The translations under genes were made by a program, and so were the position numbers. The notes under the pieces were generated by a model. The model saw only the letters and a program-made list of their open reading frames with translations, made no database searches and had not been told where the DNA came from. Of a stretch of DNA of 64,000 nt, positions 32,427-41,438 are shown piece after piece. The DNA is from an uncultured Acidobacteriia bacterium (lineage in GTDB: Bacteria > Acidobacteriota > Terriglobia > Bryobacterales > Bryobacteraceae), in contig CAIRSA010000573.1 of assembly GCA_903881085.1 (NCBI GenBank), forward strand, positions 24,601-88,600, given 5' to 3'. How positions within the stretch are numbered: position 1 is the first letter of the stretch; every line of letters starts with the position of its first letter.

Positions 32427-32730
32427 ACAACTTTGTTCTCAGCGTCGATGCGGATGTCGATCTCGATGACATTTGGGATTACATCGCAGCGGAAAGTATT
32501 GACTCCGCTGATCGCTGGATAGCGAGGTTGTTCGACGCATTCGAGGCTCTTGGACGAACGTCTATCATGAGACACCGTCGAGAGGATCTGACCTCGTACT
32601 CGGTTCTATTCTGGCCGATTGCGCGTACCTTGTCATCTACCGGGCCGAGCGGAGCCCGATTGAGATTGTGGCCGTGACCCAGGGTTCACGCGACATCCCT
32701 GCGTTTCTGGGGCGTAGATTTCTGACATAG
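32423..32730 (+). pseudogene. ParE-family toxin disrupted by a frameshift
   Basis: From the GTG at 32423 the protein matches ParE through SVDADVDLDDIWDYIAAES, ADRWIARLFDAFEALGRTS and REDLTSYSVLFWPIA. The expected continuation (YLVIYRAERSPIEIVAVTQG, then SRDIPAFLGRRFLT) is present but in another frame, ending with TAG at 32730. The slip lies around 32620 in ATTGCGCGTACC. Read straight, the frame stops at 32677 after unrelated residues. The core Arg/strand residues needed for toxicity are thus lost. A sequencing error or a programmed shift cannot be excluded. Confidence 0.75.
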
Positions 32731-32765
32731 TGAACGGCTTCCGGTTCTTGAACGTACGTGCCGCT

Positions 32766-34079
32766 TTATCTGTTCTGCGCTTCCTGCGCGGCGCGGCCAA
32801 CGTCGACGCGGGTGAGCACCACCAGGCCGACAGCGAAGAACACGATCAGCGACATAATAGCCAGCCTATAATTGCCAGTAAACTGCAGCGCCAGGCCGAA
32901 CACCAGCGGCCCGAGCCAGCTTGTGCCCTTGTCGCTGACTTCGTAAATGCTGAAGTATTCCGCCTCCTGGCCTTTCGGGATCATCAGCGAATAGATGGAG
33001 CGGCTTAACGCCTGGCTGCCGCCCATCACCAGCGCGACCAGCGCGGCCATCACGAAGAACTCCGCTTCTGTTTTTACAGCCAAGTAGACATAGATACAGA
33101 TCGCCGTCCAGATCACCAGGCTCAGCATGACTGCGCCTTTCGCGGTCATCCATTTCGCAATCCAATTGAACAGGAATGCGCCGAAGAAGGCGACGAACTG
33201 CACCATCAGGATGGCCAGCGTGAGGCTCGACATGGGGAGCTTCAATTCGTCGCTACCGAACTGCGCGGCGAGGGCGATGATGGTTTGAATCGCGTCGTTA
33301 TAAATGAGATAGGCGACAAGGAAGATGACCGTTTGCGGATAGTTCTTCAAGCTGGCAATGGTCTGCAGCAGTTGTTTGAGTCCCGCTCGAAAGTAGCTAG
33401 TTTCGGCCGTGAGCCGCAGGCCCGCCGCACGATTGCGGATGCGCTTCAGCGGGATCAGCGTAAAGCCAGCCCACCACACACCGGCAGAGAGCAGGCTGAT
33501 GCGGACGGCCATGCCTTCCGTGATGCCGAGCTTGGCGGCATTGGAAAACAGCACCAGATTCAGAGCCAGCAGGACGCCTCCGCCGATGTAGCCCAGGCCC
33601 CACCCTTTCGACGAAACATCGTCGCGATCTTCGGGTGCCGCGATTTCAGGCAGGAACGAATTGTAGAGCACGATGGACGCGCCGAACGCAAGATTCGCCA
33701 ATAGAAACAGGGCTCCGCCGAGCAGGAAGTTGGCCCCTTCAATGAAGTACATGGCCATTGTGGCTGCCGCGCCGATGTAGGCGAGCCAGCCCATCATCTT
33801 CTTCTTGCCCTGGCCGTAATCGGCGTAGGCCCCGATGAAGGGAAACACCAGCACCTGCGTTACGACGGACAAGGACACCAGAAAACCCCAATAGGCACGG
33901 GGGTCAATGGCCATACCAAGAGGATGAATGAAGCCATCGGCGGCCGCGCCGGCCTTGGCAATAGCCGTCAGATAGGGGCCGAGAAACAGCGTGACCACCG
34001 TGCTGGAGAAGGGCGAATTGGCGAAGTCGTAAAAATACCAGCCCACTTGCTCGCGCGAACTGTAGTCGTTTGCAGGCAC
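32766..34079 (-). CDS. MFS transporter, UMF1 type
   Basis: 437 residues with about 12 membrane spans. The N-terminus (REQVGWYFYDFANSPFSSTV) is the hallmark of UMF1/Atg22-like major-facilitator proteins, and a later stretch MGGSQALSRSIYSLMIPKGQ matches the second half of the family. These are predicted exporters or, in yeast, vacuolar amino-acid exporters; the substrate here is unknown. The gene is divergent from the enolase-superfamily gene with 23 bp between start codons, and its stop lies 35 bp from the parE remnant. Confidence 0.85.
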   Translation of the reverse strand: MPANDYSSREQVGWYFYDFANSPFSSTVVTLFLGPYLTAIAKAGAAADGFIHPLGMAIDPRAYWGFLVSLSVVTQVLVFPFIGAYADYGQGKKKMMGWLAYIGAAATMAMYFIEGANFLLGGALFLLANLAFGASIVLYNSFLPEIAAPEDRDDVSSKGWGLGYIGGGVLLALNLVLFSNAAKLGITEGMAVRISLLSAGVWWAGFTLIPLKRIRNRAAGLRLTAETSYFRAGLKQLLQTIASLKNYPQTVIFLVAYLIYNDAIQTIIALAAQFGSDELKLPMSSLTLAILMVQFVAFFGAFLFNWIAKWMTAKGAVMLSLVIWTAICIYVYLAVKTEAEFFVMAALVALVMGGSQALSRSIYSLMIPKGQEAEYFSIYEVSDKGTSWLGPLVFGLALQFTGNYRLAIMSLIVFFAVGLVVLTRVDVGRAAQEAQNR

Positions 34080-34102
34080 TCTTACAGGTTATCTTAGTGT
34101 TT

Positions 34103-35302
34103 ATGCATTCGAACAGACGCCAATTTCTACTGGGAGCCTTTGCCGCCCCGATGCTGGGAGCAGCAGCACTGCCAAAGTTGAAGATCGAGTCGATGGAGGT
34201 GTTCACCGTTCAGGTGAGCGCGCGCGGGAACTGGCTGTTCGTGCGCATCAAGACCGACAAGGGGGTGACCGGCCTGGGCGAGGCCTCGCATGGAATGCCA
34301 GGCAAGGCTGATAACGTGCCGATGCGGCAAACGCTGGCGCACTTCTTTGAAATGATCAAGGGTGAGTCGCCGTTTGCGGTTGAGCAGTTTCACAAGCGGG
34401 GACGCGCGCAGGCCAAGGCAGGCGGGCGTTTGACAGCCACGGCATTCAGCGCGTTAGAGCAGTCGCTGTGGGATTGCGCAGGCCGCGCGCTGGGCGTGCC
34501 GTCGTATGAATTGTTGGGCGGCAAACTCTATGAATTTTTGAATGTGTATGGGAACCTCAACCGCGCGACCAACGGCGTGCGCGATCCGAAGGCGTTTGCC
34601 GACAATGCGCGGCGCGTGATCGCCGATGGTTTTAAGTATGTGAAGGGCGCGCCGTTCGACAGCGTGCCGAAGCTTTCCGCCCCTAAGGCCGAGGTGGACG
34701 CGGCGATCGAAAACGGCATCAAGTGCGCGGAGGCGATGCGCGAGGCGATTGGTCCTGGCAATGAATTACTAATCGATTGCCACAGTCATTTCGATGTGCC
34801 GCGGGCGATTGAAGTGGCGCATCGCATGGACGCGCTGAAGCTTTACTGGTATGAAGAACCTGTCGATCCGGAACAGTTGGAAGACACGATCGCGATTGGC
34901 AAAGGCATCAAGCAGCGCATGTCCGGCGGCGAAGTCTTGTTCGGCAAAGAGGGCTTTTCTCCGCTGTGTCGCACGCGGGCGCTGGGTGTGATCATGCCCG
35001 ATGTGAAGCACTGCGGCGGCCTGCTGGAAGGGCGCAAGATTGCGGCAGTGGCGGAGTTGGATAATGTTGCCGTGTCGCCGCATAACCCCAGCGGGCCCGT
35101 GGCGACGGCAGCGAGCGTGCAACTGTGCGCGGGACTTTCCAACGTATCGCTGCTGGAGTTTGCCTGGGGCGAAGTGCCGTGGCGTGCGGAGTTGATCAAC
35201 CCGCCGGAACAGATTGTGAACGGGAAGATTCGCGTGCCCGATACGCCGGGCTTTGGCATTGAGTTAAACGATAAGGAAGTGGCGCGTCGGGCTTTGGCGT
35301 AA
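34103..35302 (+). CDS. Exported mandelate racemase/muconate lactonising-type enzyme
   Basis: 399 residues from the ATG at 34103, which starts a Tat signal (MHSNRRQFLLGAFAAP, with RRQFLL). The enolase-superfamily capping domain is followed by a TIM barrel with metal ligands D, E, E in LLIDCHSHFDV, YWYEEPVDPEQLED and SGGEVLFGKEG, and a catalytic His in VSPHNPSGPVAT. The pattern resembles sugar-acid dehydratases (for example galactonate dehydratase) more than racemases. Export by Tat is uncommon for this group but seen in acidobacteria. No ribosome site is evident. Confidence 0.82.
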   Translation: MHSNRRQFLLGAFAAPMLGAAALPKLKIESMEVFTVQVSARGNWLFVRIKTDKGVTGLGEASHGMPGKADNVPMRQTLAHFFEMIKGESPFAVEQFHKRGRAQAKAGGRLTATAFSALEQSLWDCAGRALGVPSYELLGGKLYEFLNVYGNLNRATNGVRDPKAFADNARRVIADGFKYVKGAPFDSVPKLSAPKAEVDAAIENGIKCAEAMREAIGPGNELLIDCHSHFDVPRAIEVAHRMDALKLYWYEEPVDPEQLEDTIAIGKGIKQRMSGGEVLFGKEGFSPLCRTRALGVIMPDVKHCGGLLEGRKIAAVAELDNVAVSPHNPSGPVATAASVQLCAGLSNVSLLEFAWGEVPWRAELINPPEQIVNGKIRVPDTPGFGIELNDKEVARRALA

Positions 35303-35316
35303 TGCCGAGCGGTTTC

Positions 35317-35799
35317 TTATAACTTCGCCACCAGATCTGCAAGCTGCTGCGTGCAGATTGGCCAGCCCTGATGGAAGCCCATCTGCTCGTGCGCTTCTCG
35401 GTCGGCAACGGACCAGTGCTTGACGCGCGCGGTGTACCGGGTCTTCCCGTCTTCCGGTTCGAACGTGAGAATCAGGGTCATGAATGGCTTATCCGATGGC
35501 TCCCATGCTTTGGTGTAGGCATCGGTGATAACAAGACGCTGGTTCGGCACGACCTCCAGATAGACGCCAGGATTTGGGAATTCCTGTCCTTCCGGTCCAC
35601 GCATCACGATGACGCTTGAGCCGCCGGGACGCACATCGGTCTGCGCGGATGGCACGGTCCAGGGCAGGGGTGCGAACCATTGTTTGATTAGTTCCGGTTC
35701 CGTCCAGGCGCGGTAGACCTTGTCCGACGAGGCATCGATCAGGGCCGTGAGAACCAGGTCGCGGTCTTCCGCCGTGGTGGTAATTTGAGTCGTTGACAT
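35317..35799 (-). CDS. SRPBCC/AHSA1-family protein
   Basis: 160 residues from the ATG at 35799 (an upstream ATG adds 11 residues; a GAAAGAGCC ribosome site favours 35799). SRPBCC marks: LVLTALIDASSDKVYRAWTE, LIKQWFAPLPWTV, RPGGSSVIVMRGPEG and LEVVPNQRLVITDAY. Unlike the copy at 28.7 kb it has no ArsR partner. It binds a hydrophobic ligand or acts as an AHSA1-type co-chaperone; the ligand is unknown. Confidence 0.85.
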   Translation of the reverse strand: MSTTQITTTAEDRDLVLTALIDASSDKVYRAWTEPELIKQWFAPLPWTVPSAQTDVRPGGSSVIVMRGPEGQEFPNPGVYLEVVPNQRLVITDAYTKAWEPSDKPFMTLILTFEPEDGKTRYTARVKHWSVADREAHEQMGFHQGWPICTQQLADLVAKL

Positions 35800-35842
35800 G
35801 ATTGGCTCTTTCGATTGTAACCAATCAGCCAATGGCTGCCAG

Positions 35843-37087
35843 CTAGTGTCTTGCTGCTGAGTGGTGGGCTATGGAATTAGATTCCCAAGGCTCGCCGTAG
35901 AGCGCTTGCTGCGTTCCGTTCTTGGCCAACACCAGTTGCATGTCGCCGATGTGCCGTTCCAGGAACGCGCCCTCGCAGTAGGCGAAGTAATAATCCCACA
36001 TGCGAAGAAAGCGGTCGTCGAAGCCGAGTTTGCGCGCGTCGTCGAGCGACTCGTTGAAGCGCTTTCGCCATTCGGCGAGCGTGCGGGCGTAGTGCGTGCC
36101 AATGTCTTCGGCGTGGTAAAGCGAGAGCTTCGTGCTGCGGCCGAGCGACTGCAAAATGCCGGCAACCGACGCCAGTTCAGAGCCGGGAAAGATGTACTTC
36201 TGAATGAAATCGACCTGCTTGCGGTAAGCTTCGAACTTCTGCTCAATAATGGTGATGGTCTGCATGGCCATCGTGCCGCCGGGCTTCAACAGGCGGTCGC
36301 AGGCAGAAAAGAACTCGTCGTAGTATTCGTAGCCCACGGCCTCGAACATCTCAATGCTGACGATCTTGTCGTACTGGCCGGTAAGCTTGCGGTAATCTTC
36401 AAACAGCAACTCGGCCTGCCCGCTCAGGTTGCGAAACACCTCGGCACAGTGCTCATACTGCTGTTTGCTGATGGTGGTGGAAGTGATCTTCACGCCATAG
36501 TTGTTCACGGCGTGCTCGGCGAAAGCGCCCCAGCCACTGCCGATTTCCAGTACATGATCGCCCGGCGTCAGCCGCAACTTTCGGCAGAGGCGGTCGATCT
36601 TCTCGATCTGGGCCTGTTCCAGCGTGTCGCCGGCGTTGAGATAAACGGCGCTCGAGTAGAGCATCTTTTCGTCAAGGAAAAGCCGGAAAAAGTCGTTGCT
36701 CAGATCGTAGTGTGCTTCAATGTTTTTACGGCTGCCGCGCAGGTTGTTGGGGCGCAGTTTGTGGCCCACCACATCCAATAGCCGCTGTCCAATGGAAAGC
36801 GCGCTGTTGCTTGTTTCCAAAGCGGCGAGATTCCGCACGCCCAGGCGAATCACGCTGGTAAGATCGGGCGACGACCATAAGCCATCCATGTAGGCCTCGG
36901 CCATACCCGTGTCGCCACCGAGTACGGCCCGGCGGAAGAACTCTTCGTCGTGAACGGCAACGGTGGCCCGCGGAAGTGCTCCCGGGCTCCCGAATTCGTA
37001 GGATCGATCCGGACAAACAACTTCCAGGCTACCGCTCTTGAATGATCCGAGTGTTTTGAGAAACAGCCGTTTGGTCCAATGACTCAT
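35843..37087 (-). CDS. cfa: Cyclopropane-fatty-acyl-phospholipid synthase
   Basis: 414 residues from the ATG at 37087, which overlaps the DUF1365 stop (ATGA). SAM-binding motif I is VLEIGSGWGAFAEHAV near 181, preceded by the CFA hallmark AHYDLSNDFFRLFLDEKMLY and followed by VSIEMFEAVGYEYYDEFF. The enzyme transfers a methylene group from SAM to double bonds of membrane phospholipids, or makes related branched or methylated acyl chains. It is third in the operon FAD-oxidoreductase, DUF1365, Cfa, transcribed away from the CarH-like regulator. Confidence 0.92.
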   Translation of the reverse strand: MSHWTKRLFLKTLGSFKSGSLEVVCPDRSYEFGSPGALPRATVAVHDEEFFRRAVLGGDTGMAEAYMDGLWSSPDLTSVIRLGVRNLAALETSNSALSIGQRLLDVVGHKLRPNNLRGSRKNIEAHYDLSNDFFRLFLDEKMLYSSAVYLNAGDTLEQAQIEKIDRLCRKLRLTPGDHVLEIGSGWGAFAEHAVNNYGVKITSTTISKQQYEHCAEVFRNLSGQAELLFEDYRKLTGQYDKIVSIEMFEAVGYEYYDEFFSACDRLLKPGGTMAMQTITIIEQKFEAYRKQVDFIQKYIFPGSELASVAGILQSLGRSTKLSLYHAEDIGTHYARTLAEWRKRFNESLDDARKLGFDDRFLRMWDYYFAYCEGAFLERHIGDMQLVLAKNGTQQALYGEPWESNSIAHHSAARH

Positions 37088-37842
37088 GATTTTCCCTTGA
37101 GATGTTTTGGATGATCGAAAACGGGGACGCGCTTTATTAATAATCGCAGGGCTTCCCAATGGATGGCTGCGATGACTTTCACGGTCATCCAGGGAAATGC
37201 GATGAGCGTGGAGAGCAGCGTTTGCGCGGTCCAGGGCCGGCGGTCGAGGGTGAGTGTCGCGTCAAAGAATTTAGAGTTTGGCGCGTGCATGCTCATGTGG
37301 ACTACCAGGCTTTCCGCAGGTGGCGTGAAGGCCCACGTATAAGCGTGGTTGAGCGACATGAACGGTGAGACGTGAAAGACCTTATCGGTTTTGTAGCGGA
37401 GCGAGTTCCCGCCCTCCAATGCCACGCGTTGATCGAGCCAGTAGTTGTGCGATTCGCCGAAAGTATTGTGCACTTCGGCGAGGATCAGGGCCAGTTGGCC
37501 GGCGCGGTCATAACAAAAGAAGAATGAGACCGGGTTGAAGGTGTACCCCAAGTAGCGCAGGTGAGTGAGAAGAAATATCTGGCCATCGGGCAGCGCGACG
37601 CCCTGCGCCTCGGCATCCCTTTCCACGCGTGTTCGCAAGGGCAGCTTGGGATCGCCGAAGTGATCGCGCTCATCGAAGCTTGCCCAGTTCCAACGGTTGT
37701 AGCTGGAAAGGCGTGAGCGGTTCATGACGGCCGGAATGTTGTCGATATCGAGGAAGGCCATGAACAGCGGATAAGTGAAATCGTGCACGGCCGGCGAAAA
37801 GCGCCGGTGACGCAGTTTTCCGCAATAGATGGATGAATCCAT
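37084..37842 (-). CDS. DUF1365 protein of Cfa clusters
   Basis: 252 residues from the ATG at 37842, 8 bp after the FAD-gene stop; a TTG overlapping that stop is an alternative. DUF1365 features: LRHRRFSPAVHDFTYPLFMA, RVERDAEAQGV, LLTHLRYLGYTFNPVSFFFC and FHVSPFMSLNHAYTW. The family almost always sits between an FAD amine-oxidase-like gene and cfa, and is thought to take part in the same acyl-chain modification. No mechanism is established. Confidence 0.88.
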   Translation of the reverse strand: MDSSIYCGKLRHRRFSPAVHDFTYPLFMAFLDIDNIPAVMNRSRLSSYNRWNWASFDERDHFGDPKLPLRTRVERDAEAQGVALPDGQIFLLTHLRYLGYTFNPVSFFFCYDRAGQLALILAEVHNTFGESHNYWLDQRVALEGGNSLRYKTDKVFHVSPFMSLNHAYTWAFTPPAESLVVHMSMHAPNSKFFDATLTLDRRPWTAQTLLSTLIAFPWMTVKVIAAIHWEALRLLIKRVPVFDHPKHLKGKS

Positions 37843-37850
37843 GGCCGTGT

Positions 37851-39098
37851 TCAACACTCCACCCCAAGCGAACGGGCCACGCGCATAGCGGAGTTGAGCC
37901 CGTCCTCATGGAAGCCATAGAACCAGTAAGCGCCGCAGAAATGCGTGCGGTTGTGGCCGCTGATTTCGCTCCAGCGCCCTTGCGCCGCCACAGCTTCGCG
38001 CGTGTACATCGGATGATGATACGTCATGCGGCGGATGATCTTGCGCGGATCGATCGACGAAGTTGCGTTGAGCGTCACGCAGAACTCCTGCTCTGTGCGC
38101 AGCGATTGCAGGCGGTTCATGTAATAGGTCAGGGAGACCTTGCCCGGATCGTCAGTCAGCAGATAGTTCCACGAGGCGCGGGCGTTTTTGCGGCGCGGCA
38201 GAAGATTCTCGTCGGTGTGCAGGCAGGTATCGTTGCTGCTCGAGGTGAAGTTTGTCATTACGTCGCGCTCACGTTCGGTTGGCGCGGCCAGCAGCGGCAG
38301 GACCTGATTGCCGTGGCAGGCGAATACCACCTCATCGAACTCCAGCGCAGAGCGATTATGAAAATGAATCCGCACACAGGCCTCGTCACGCTCCACCTTC
38401 GATATCTCTGCCTGATTGTGAATGCGATCCTTGAATGGCGCGCTCAGCGGAGCCAGATAGGAGTTGCTGCCGCCGCGCACCACTTTCCACTGAAAGTGTC
38501 CATCGATCGCAAACAGTCCGTGATTGGCGAAGAAGCGCATCAGCGTGCTGGCGGGGAACTGTTCAATGCGATCCAGCGCCATGGACCACACAGCCGAGAC
38601 CATCGGGTACAAGTAGCGCTCAAGAAAAATCGGGGCAAACTTGCGGTCGCGCAGCCAGTCGCCAAGCTGGTAGGATTCCAGCTTCGGGTCGGCCAGTAAC
38701 TGCGGCCCCTCCTTATTGAAGCGTATGATCTCACGCAGCAGCAGGTAATGACGCGGCGAAAACAGATTTGAGCGCTGGGCGAAAAATGAGTCCAGCCCAT
38801 GACTTGCGTATTCGAATTCCGGATCGCGGCGGAAGACTGCGAACGACATGTCGCTCGGCGCGGTGGCTACGCCAAGATCCTGGAACAACCGGATGAGGTT
38901 GGGATACGTATGGTCATTATGGACAATGAAGCCGGTATCGACAGGCACAACTCCACCGCTGGTTTCCACCGCCACCGTGTGGGTGTGGCCGCCCACGCGC
39001 GGCTCTTTTTCAAACAGCGTTACTTCGTTCTTCCTGCTAAGGAAGTAGCCGGCAGAGAGGCCGGAAATGCCGCCGCCGATGATGGCGATTCGTTTCAT
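37851..39098 (-). CDS. FAD-dependent amine-oxidase-like oxidoreductase of Cfa clusters
   Basis: 415 residues. N-terminal dinucleotide motif RIAIIGGGISGLSAGYFLS with FEKEPRVGGHTHTV is diagnostic. Further family stretches are GVVPVDTGFIVHNDHTYPNL, ALDRIEQFPASTLMRFFANH and a C-terminal HFCGAYWFYGFHEDGLNSAM FAD loop. In the common Cfa cluster this enzyme probably desaturates or oxidises an acyl chain before or after methylation. It is first gene of its operon; its start lies 92 bp from the divergent CarH-like regulator, and its promoter should share the CarH boxes. Confidence 0.9.
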   Translation of the reverse strand: MKRIAIIGGGISGLSAGYFLSRKNEVTLFEKEPRVGGHTHTVAVETSGGVVPVDTGFIVHNDHTYPNLIRLFQDLGVATAPSDMSFAVFRRDPEFEYASHGLDSFFAQRSNLFSPRHYLLLREIIRFNKEGPQLLADPKLESYQLGDWLRDRKFAPIFLERYLYPMVSAVWSMALDRIEQFPASTLMRFFANHGLFAIDGHFQWKVVRGGSNSYLAPLSAPFKDRIHNQAEISKVERDEACVRIHFHNRSALEFDEVVFACHGNQVLPLLAAPTERERDVMTNFTSSSNDTCLHTDENLLPRRKNARASWNYLLTDDPGKVSLTYYMNRLQSLRTEQEFCVTLNATSSIDPRKIIRRMTYHHPMYTREAVAAQGRWSEISGHNRTHFCGAYWFYGFHEDGLNSAMRVARSLGVEC

Positions 39099-39150
39099 TG
39101 TTCCTATCTACGTTATAGCGCACGGTTCGGATTTCGTCAATGACTCATCC

Positions 39151-39182
39151 TGGACATGACATGGACAATTCTGACGTATACT
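39151..39182 (+). promoter_or_regulatory. Two CarH-type 11-bp direct repeats and a -10 box
   Basis: TGGACATGACA (39151) and TGGACAATTCT (39162) are direct repeats with an exact 11-bp period and match the nTnnACAnnnn half-site known for B12-dependent CarH. TATACT at 39177-39182 is a good -10 box, 8 bp before the regulator ATG, so the message would be leaderless or nearly so. Binding of the regulator here would block both divergent operons. Confidence 0.65.
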
Positions 39183-39190
39183 AAAACCAA

Positions 39191-40063
39191 ATGGCACTCA
39201 CCTACCCCATTGCAGCGGTTTCAAAGCTTACCGGCATTGGCCTGGACACGTTGCGCGCCTGGGAGCGGCGCTACAACGCCGTGACGCCAATGCGCGCCGG
39301 ACGCGGCCGGCTTTATACCGAACAGGACATTCAGCGGCTGCGATTGCTGCGTCAGGCGGTGGATAGCGGGCATCCAATCAGCAAGGCTTCTTTGATGAGC
39401 AATTCGCAGTTGTCGCATCTGGCCGACCAACCAGCACAACGCGAAGAGAGCCTGGCGGACAACATTCTGCACGCCATAGAGAGGTTCGATTATGCCGAAG
39501 CCGACCAGGAATTAGGGCGGCTTGCTTCGCTCACGACGCCGAAAGAGCTGCTCTACAACGTGCTACTGCCGCTGGTAAACCATGTGGGCGAGGCCTATCA
39601 TGCAAAGACGATGACTGCCGCACAGGAACACATGACCTCGTCGTTAGTGCGCAATTTGATGGGCGGGATGATCAGGCAGCATCGCATGCAGCGACCGCAG
39701 CGGCGTCTGATGTTCACCACACCCGCGGCGGAGTTGCATGAGATCGGCATTTTGGCCGCCGCATTGTTGGCCTCTGTGGCCGGCCTCGGCATTGTGTACC
39801 TGGGGCCCGATTTGCCGGCCAGCGAAATTGTCACCGCAGTCAGGCGCTCCATGCCTTCGGCTCTGGTATTGGGAATGCGCAGCGATGAGTCAGCGGGCGA
39901 GTTGCGCAGCATCGCGCGTGAAATGCCTGAAAGAGTCGAGCTCTGGCTCGGCGGCGTTGTGCCGAGAATGAAGCCGCGGCGCGAGGGCAATGGCGTGGTA
40001 ATTGGAATTGAGAGCCTGCCTCATTTCGAAGAGCAGGTGCGCAGGTTGGGTGGAGTTTTATGA
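39191..40063 (+). CDS. MerR-family regulator with B12-binding domain (CarH/LitR type)
   Basis: 290 residues. The MerR helix-turn-helix (1-70) has YPIAAVSKLTGIGLDTLRAW and RRYNAVTPMRAGRGRLYTEQ. The C-terminal part is a cobalamin-binding unit: the capping helix ends in AQEH (the EH of W-x9-EH) and the Rossmann half has ELHEIG in place of DxHxxG, keeping the cobalt-ligand His, then GIVYLGPDLPASE. In CarH, adenosylcobalamin makes a DNA-binding tetramer that light destroys. The capping Trp is not evident, so light sensing is probable rather than certain. Its stop overlaps the DUF1475 start (ATGA). Confidence 0.85.
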   Translation: MALTYPIAAVSKLTGIGLDTLRAWERRYNAVTPMRAGRGRLYTEQDIQRLRLLRQAVDSGHPISKASLMSNSQLSHLADQPAQREESLADNILHAIERFDYAEADQELGRLASLTTPKELLYNVLLPLVNHVGEAYHAKTMTAAQEHMTSSLVRNLMGGMIRQHRMQRPQRRLMFTTPAAELHEIGILAAALLASVAGLGIVYLGPDLPASEIVTAVRRSMPSALVLGMRSDESAGELRSIAREMPERVELWLGGVVPRMKPRREGNGVVIGIESLPHFEEQVRRLGGVL

Positions 40064-40395
40064 AGCTTGTTCTGAAATTGATATTCGCAGCGATTTTGCT
40101 CACGATGATCGTCGTCACCGTTGACGCCAGCTTGAAGCAGAGTATGTGGGATTGCTGGCCGGGCTTGTCGGCCCAGCCGTGGGCGATCGCCACGCTGTTC
40201 GACGCGTATTGCGGCTTCCTCACATTTTTCGTTTGGGTGGCTTACAGGGAGGCAACGGTTGCGCGTGGGGCGATTTGGTTCGTGCTGATTATGACGCTGG
40301 GAAACATCGCCATGTCGATTTATATGCTGATTCAGCTGTTCCGCTTGAAGCCGGATGAGGGCGTCGAGGCGCTGCTGCGGAGACATGTACGATGA
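40060..40395 (+). CDS. DUF1475 membrane protein
   Basis: 111 residues with three to four membrane spans (about 5-25, 43-62, 70-93). The stretch DCWPGLSAQPWAIATLFDAY matches DUF1475, a family found in Cfa-type lipid-modification clusters. The gene overlaps both neighbours as ATGA, so regulator, membrane protein and the second methyltransferase are made as one unit. Function unknown; a membrane anchor for the soluble methyltransferase is a possibility. Confidence 0.78.
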   Translation: MKLVLKLIFAAILLTMIVVTVDASLKQSMWDCWPGLSAQPWAIATLFDAYCGFLTFFVWVAYREATVARGAIWFVLIMTLGNIAMSIYMLIQLFRLKPDEGVEALLRRHVR

Positions 40396-41438
40396 GCGCG
40401 GCCTTTTACGAAAGCTGGCTGGAACGCGATCTGCTGCCGGACTGGCTGATCCGCATCGGCATCCGCCAACTGGTAACACAACGCTACCGGCAAGAATCCG
40501 AAGGTGGCGAGATCCGTCAGCACGAACGATCGATGCAGTTGGTGGAAGCGTTGCGCCAGAGTCCCATTGCCATTGAAACGCGCGCGGCCAATGAGCAGCA
40601 CTATGAAGTGGACGCGGAGTTTTATCAGCAATGCCTCGGCAAGCGCATGAAATATAGCTGCGCCTACTATCCGCAAGGAGTCACCTCGCTGGATGCCGCG
40701 GAAGAGGCGATGCTGGCCTTGACATGCGGGCGGGCGCAGCTTGAGGACGGGCAGGACGTGCTGGAGTTGGGTTGCGGCTGGGGGTCGCTTTCGCTGTACA
40801 TGGCCGAGCATTTTCCGAACAGCCGGATTGTGGGCGTGTCGAACTCCGCGCCGCAACGGCGGTTCATTGAAGGGCGCATTCGCGAGCGCGGCATTAAGAA
40901 TCTGCAGATCATCACCGCCGATATGAACGCGTTCGAAACTGAGTTGCGATTCGATCGAGTCGTGTCGGTAGAGATGTTTGAGCATATGCGCAATTACCGG
41001 CAGCTTTTGCGCAAGGTCGCTTCCTGGACACGCCAGGGAGCAATGCTGTTTGTGCACGTGTTCTCGCACAACCGGTTCGCGTATCCGTTCGATGTTAAGG
41101 ACTCGTCGGACTGGATGGCGGAACACTTCTTCACCGGCGGGATCATGCCGAGCGATGATCTTCTCCTGTATTTCCAGGAAGATTTTTGCATTCGCGATCA
41201 CTATCGCGTGAGCGGTACGCACTACCAGCGCACGGCGGAAGACTGGCTGCTCAACATGGACCGCAATCGCCAAGAGGTGCTGCGTATCTTCCGTAAGGCC
41301 TACGGCGAGGCCGAAGCCGTGAAGTGGATGGTGCGTTGGCGCGTATTCTACATGGCCTGCGCGGAGTTATTCGGATATCGCGGCGGCGAAGAGTGGATGG
41401 TTTCGCACTACCTGTTTACGCGGCGCATAGTGAGTTGA
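40392..41438 (+). CDS. Second Cfa-like SAM-dependent methyltransferase
   Basis: 348 residues. SAM motif VLELGCGWGSLSLYMAEHFP lies near 120, with YSCAYYPQGVTSLDAAEEAM before it and VSVEMFEHMRNYRQLLRKVA after it, as in cyclopropane-synthase relatives. It lacks the N-terminal domain of true Cfa (compare 414 residues for the copy at 35.8 kb). It probably methylates the same acyl chains handled by the divergent operon. The 3' end overlaps the convergent DUF6265 gene by 31 bp. Confidence 0.85.
   Translation: MSAAFYESWLERDLLPDWLIRIGIRQLVTQRYRQESEGGEIRQHERSMQLVEALRQSPIAIETRAANEQHYEVDAEFYQQCLGKRMKYSCAYYPQGVTSLDAAEEAMLALTCGRAQLEDGQDVLELGCGWGSLSLYMAEHFPNSRIVGVSNSAPQRRFIEGRIRERGIKNLQIITADMNAFETELRFDRVVSVEMFEHMRNYRQLLRKVASWTRQGAMLFVHVFSHNRFAYPFDVKDSSDWMAEHFFTGGIMPSDDLLLYFQEDFCIRDHYRVSGTHYQRTAEDWLLNMDRNRQEVLRIFRKAYGEAEAVKWMVRWRVFYMACAELFGYRGGEEWMVSHYLFTRRIVS

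Noticed and set aside
40332..41273. 313-codon minus-strand frame opposite the second Cfa-like gene
   Set aside because: Shadow frame; the plus-strand methyltransferase has its SAM motif and overlaps its neighbour as ATGA.
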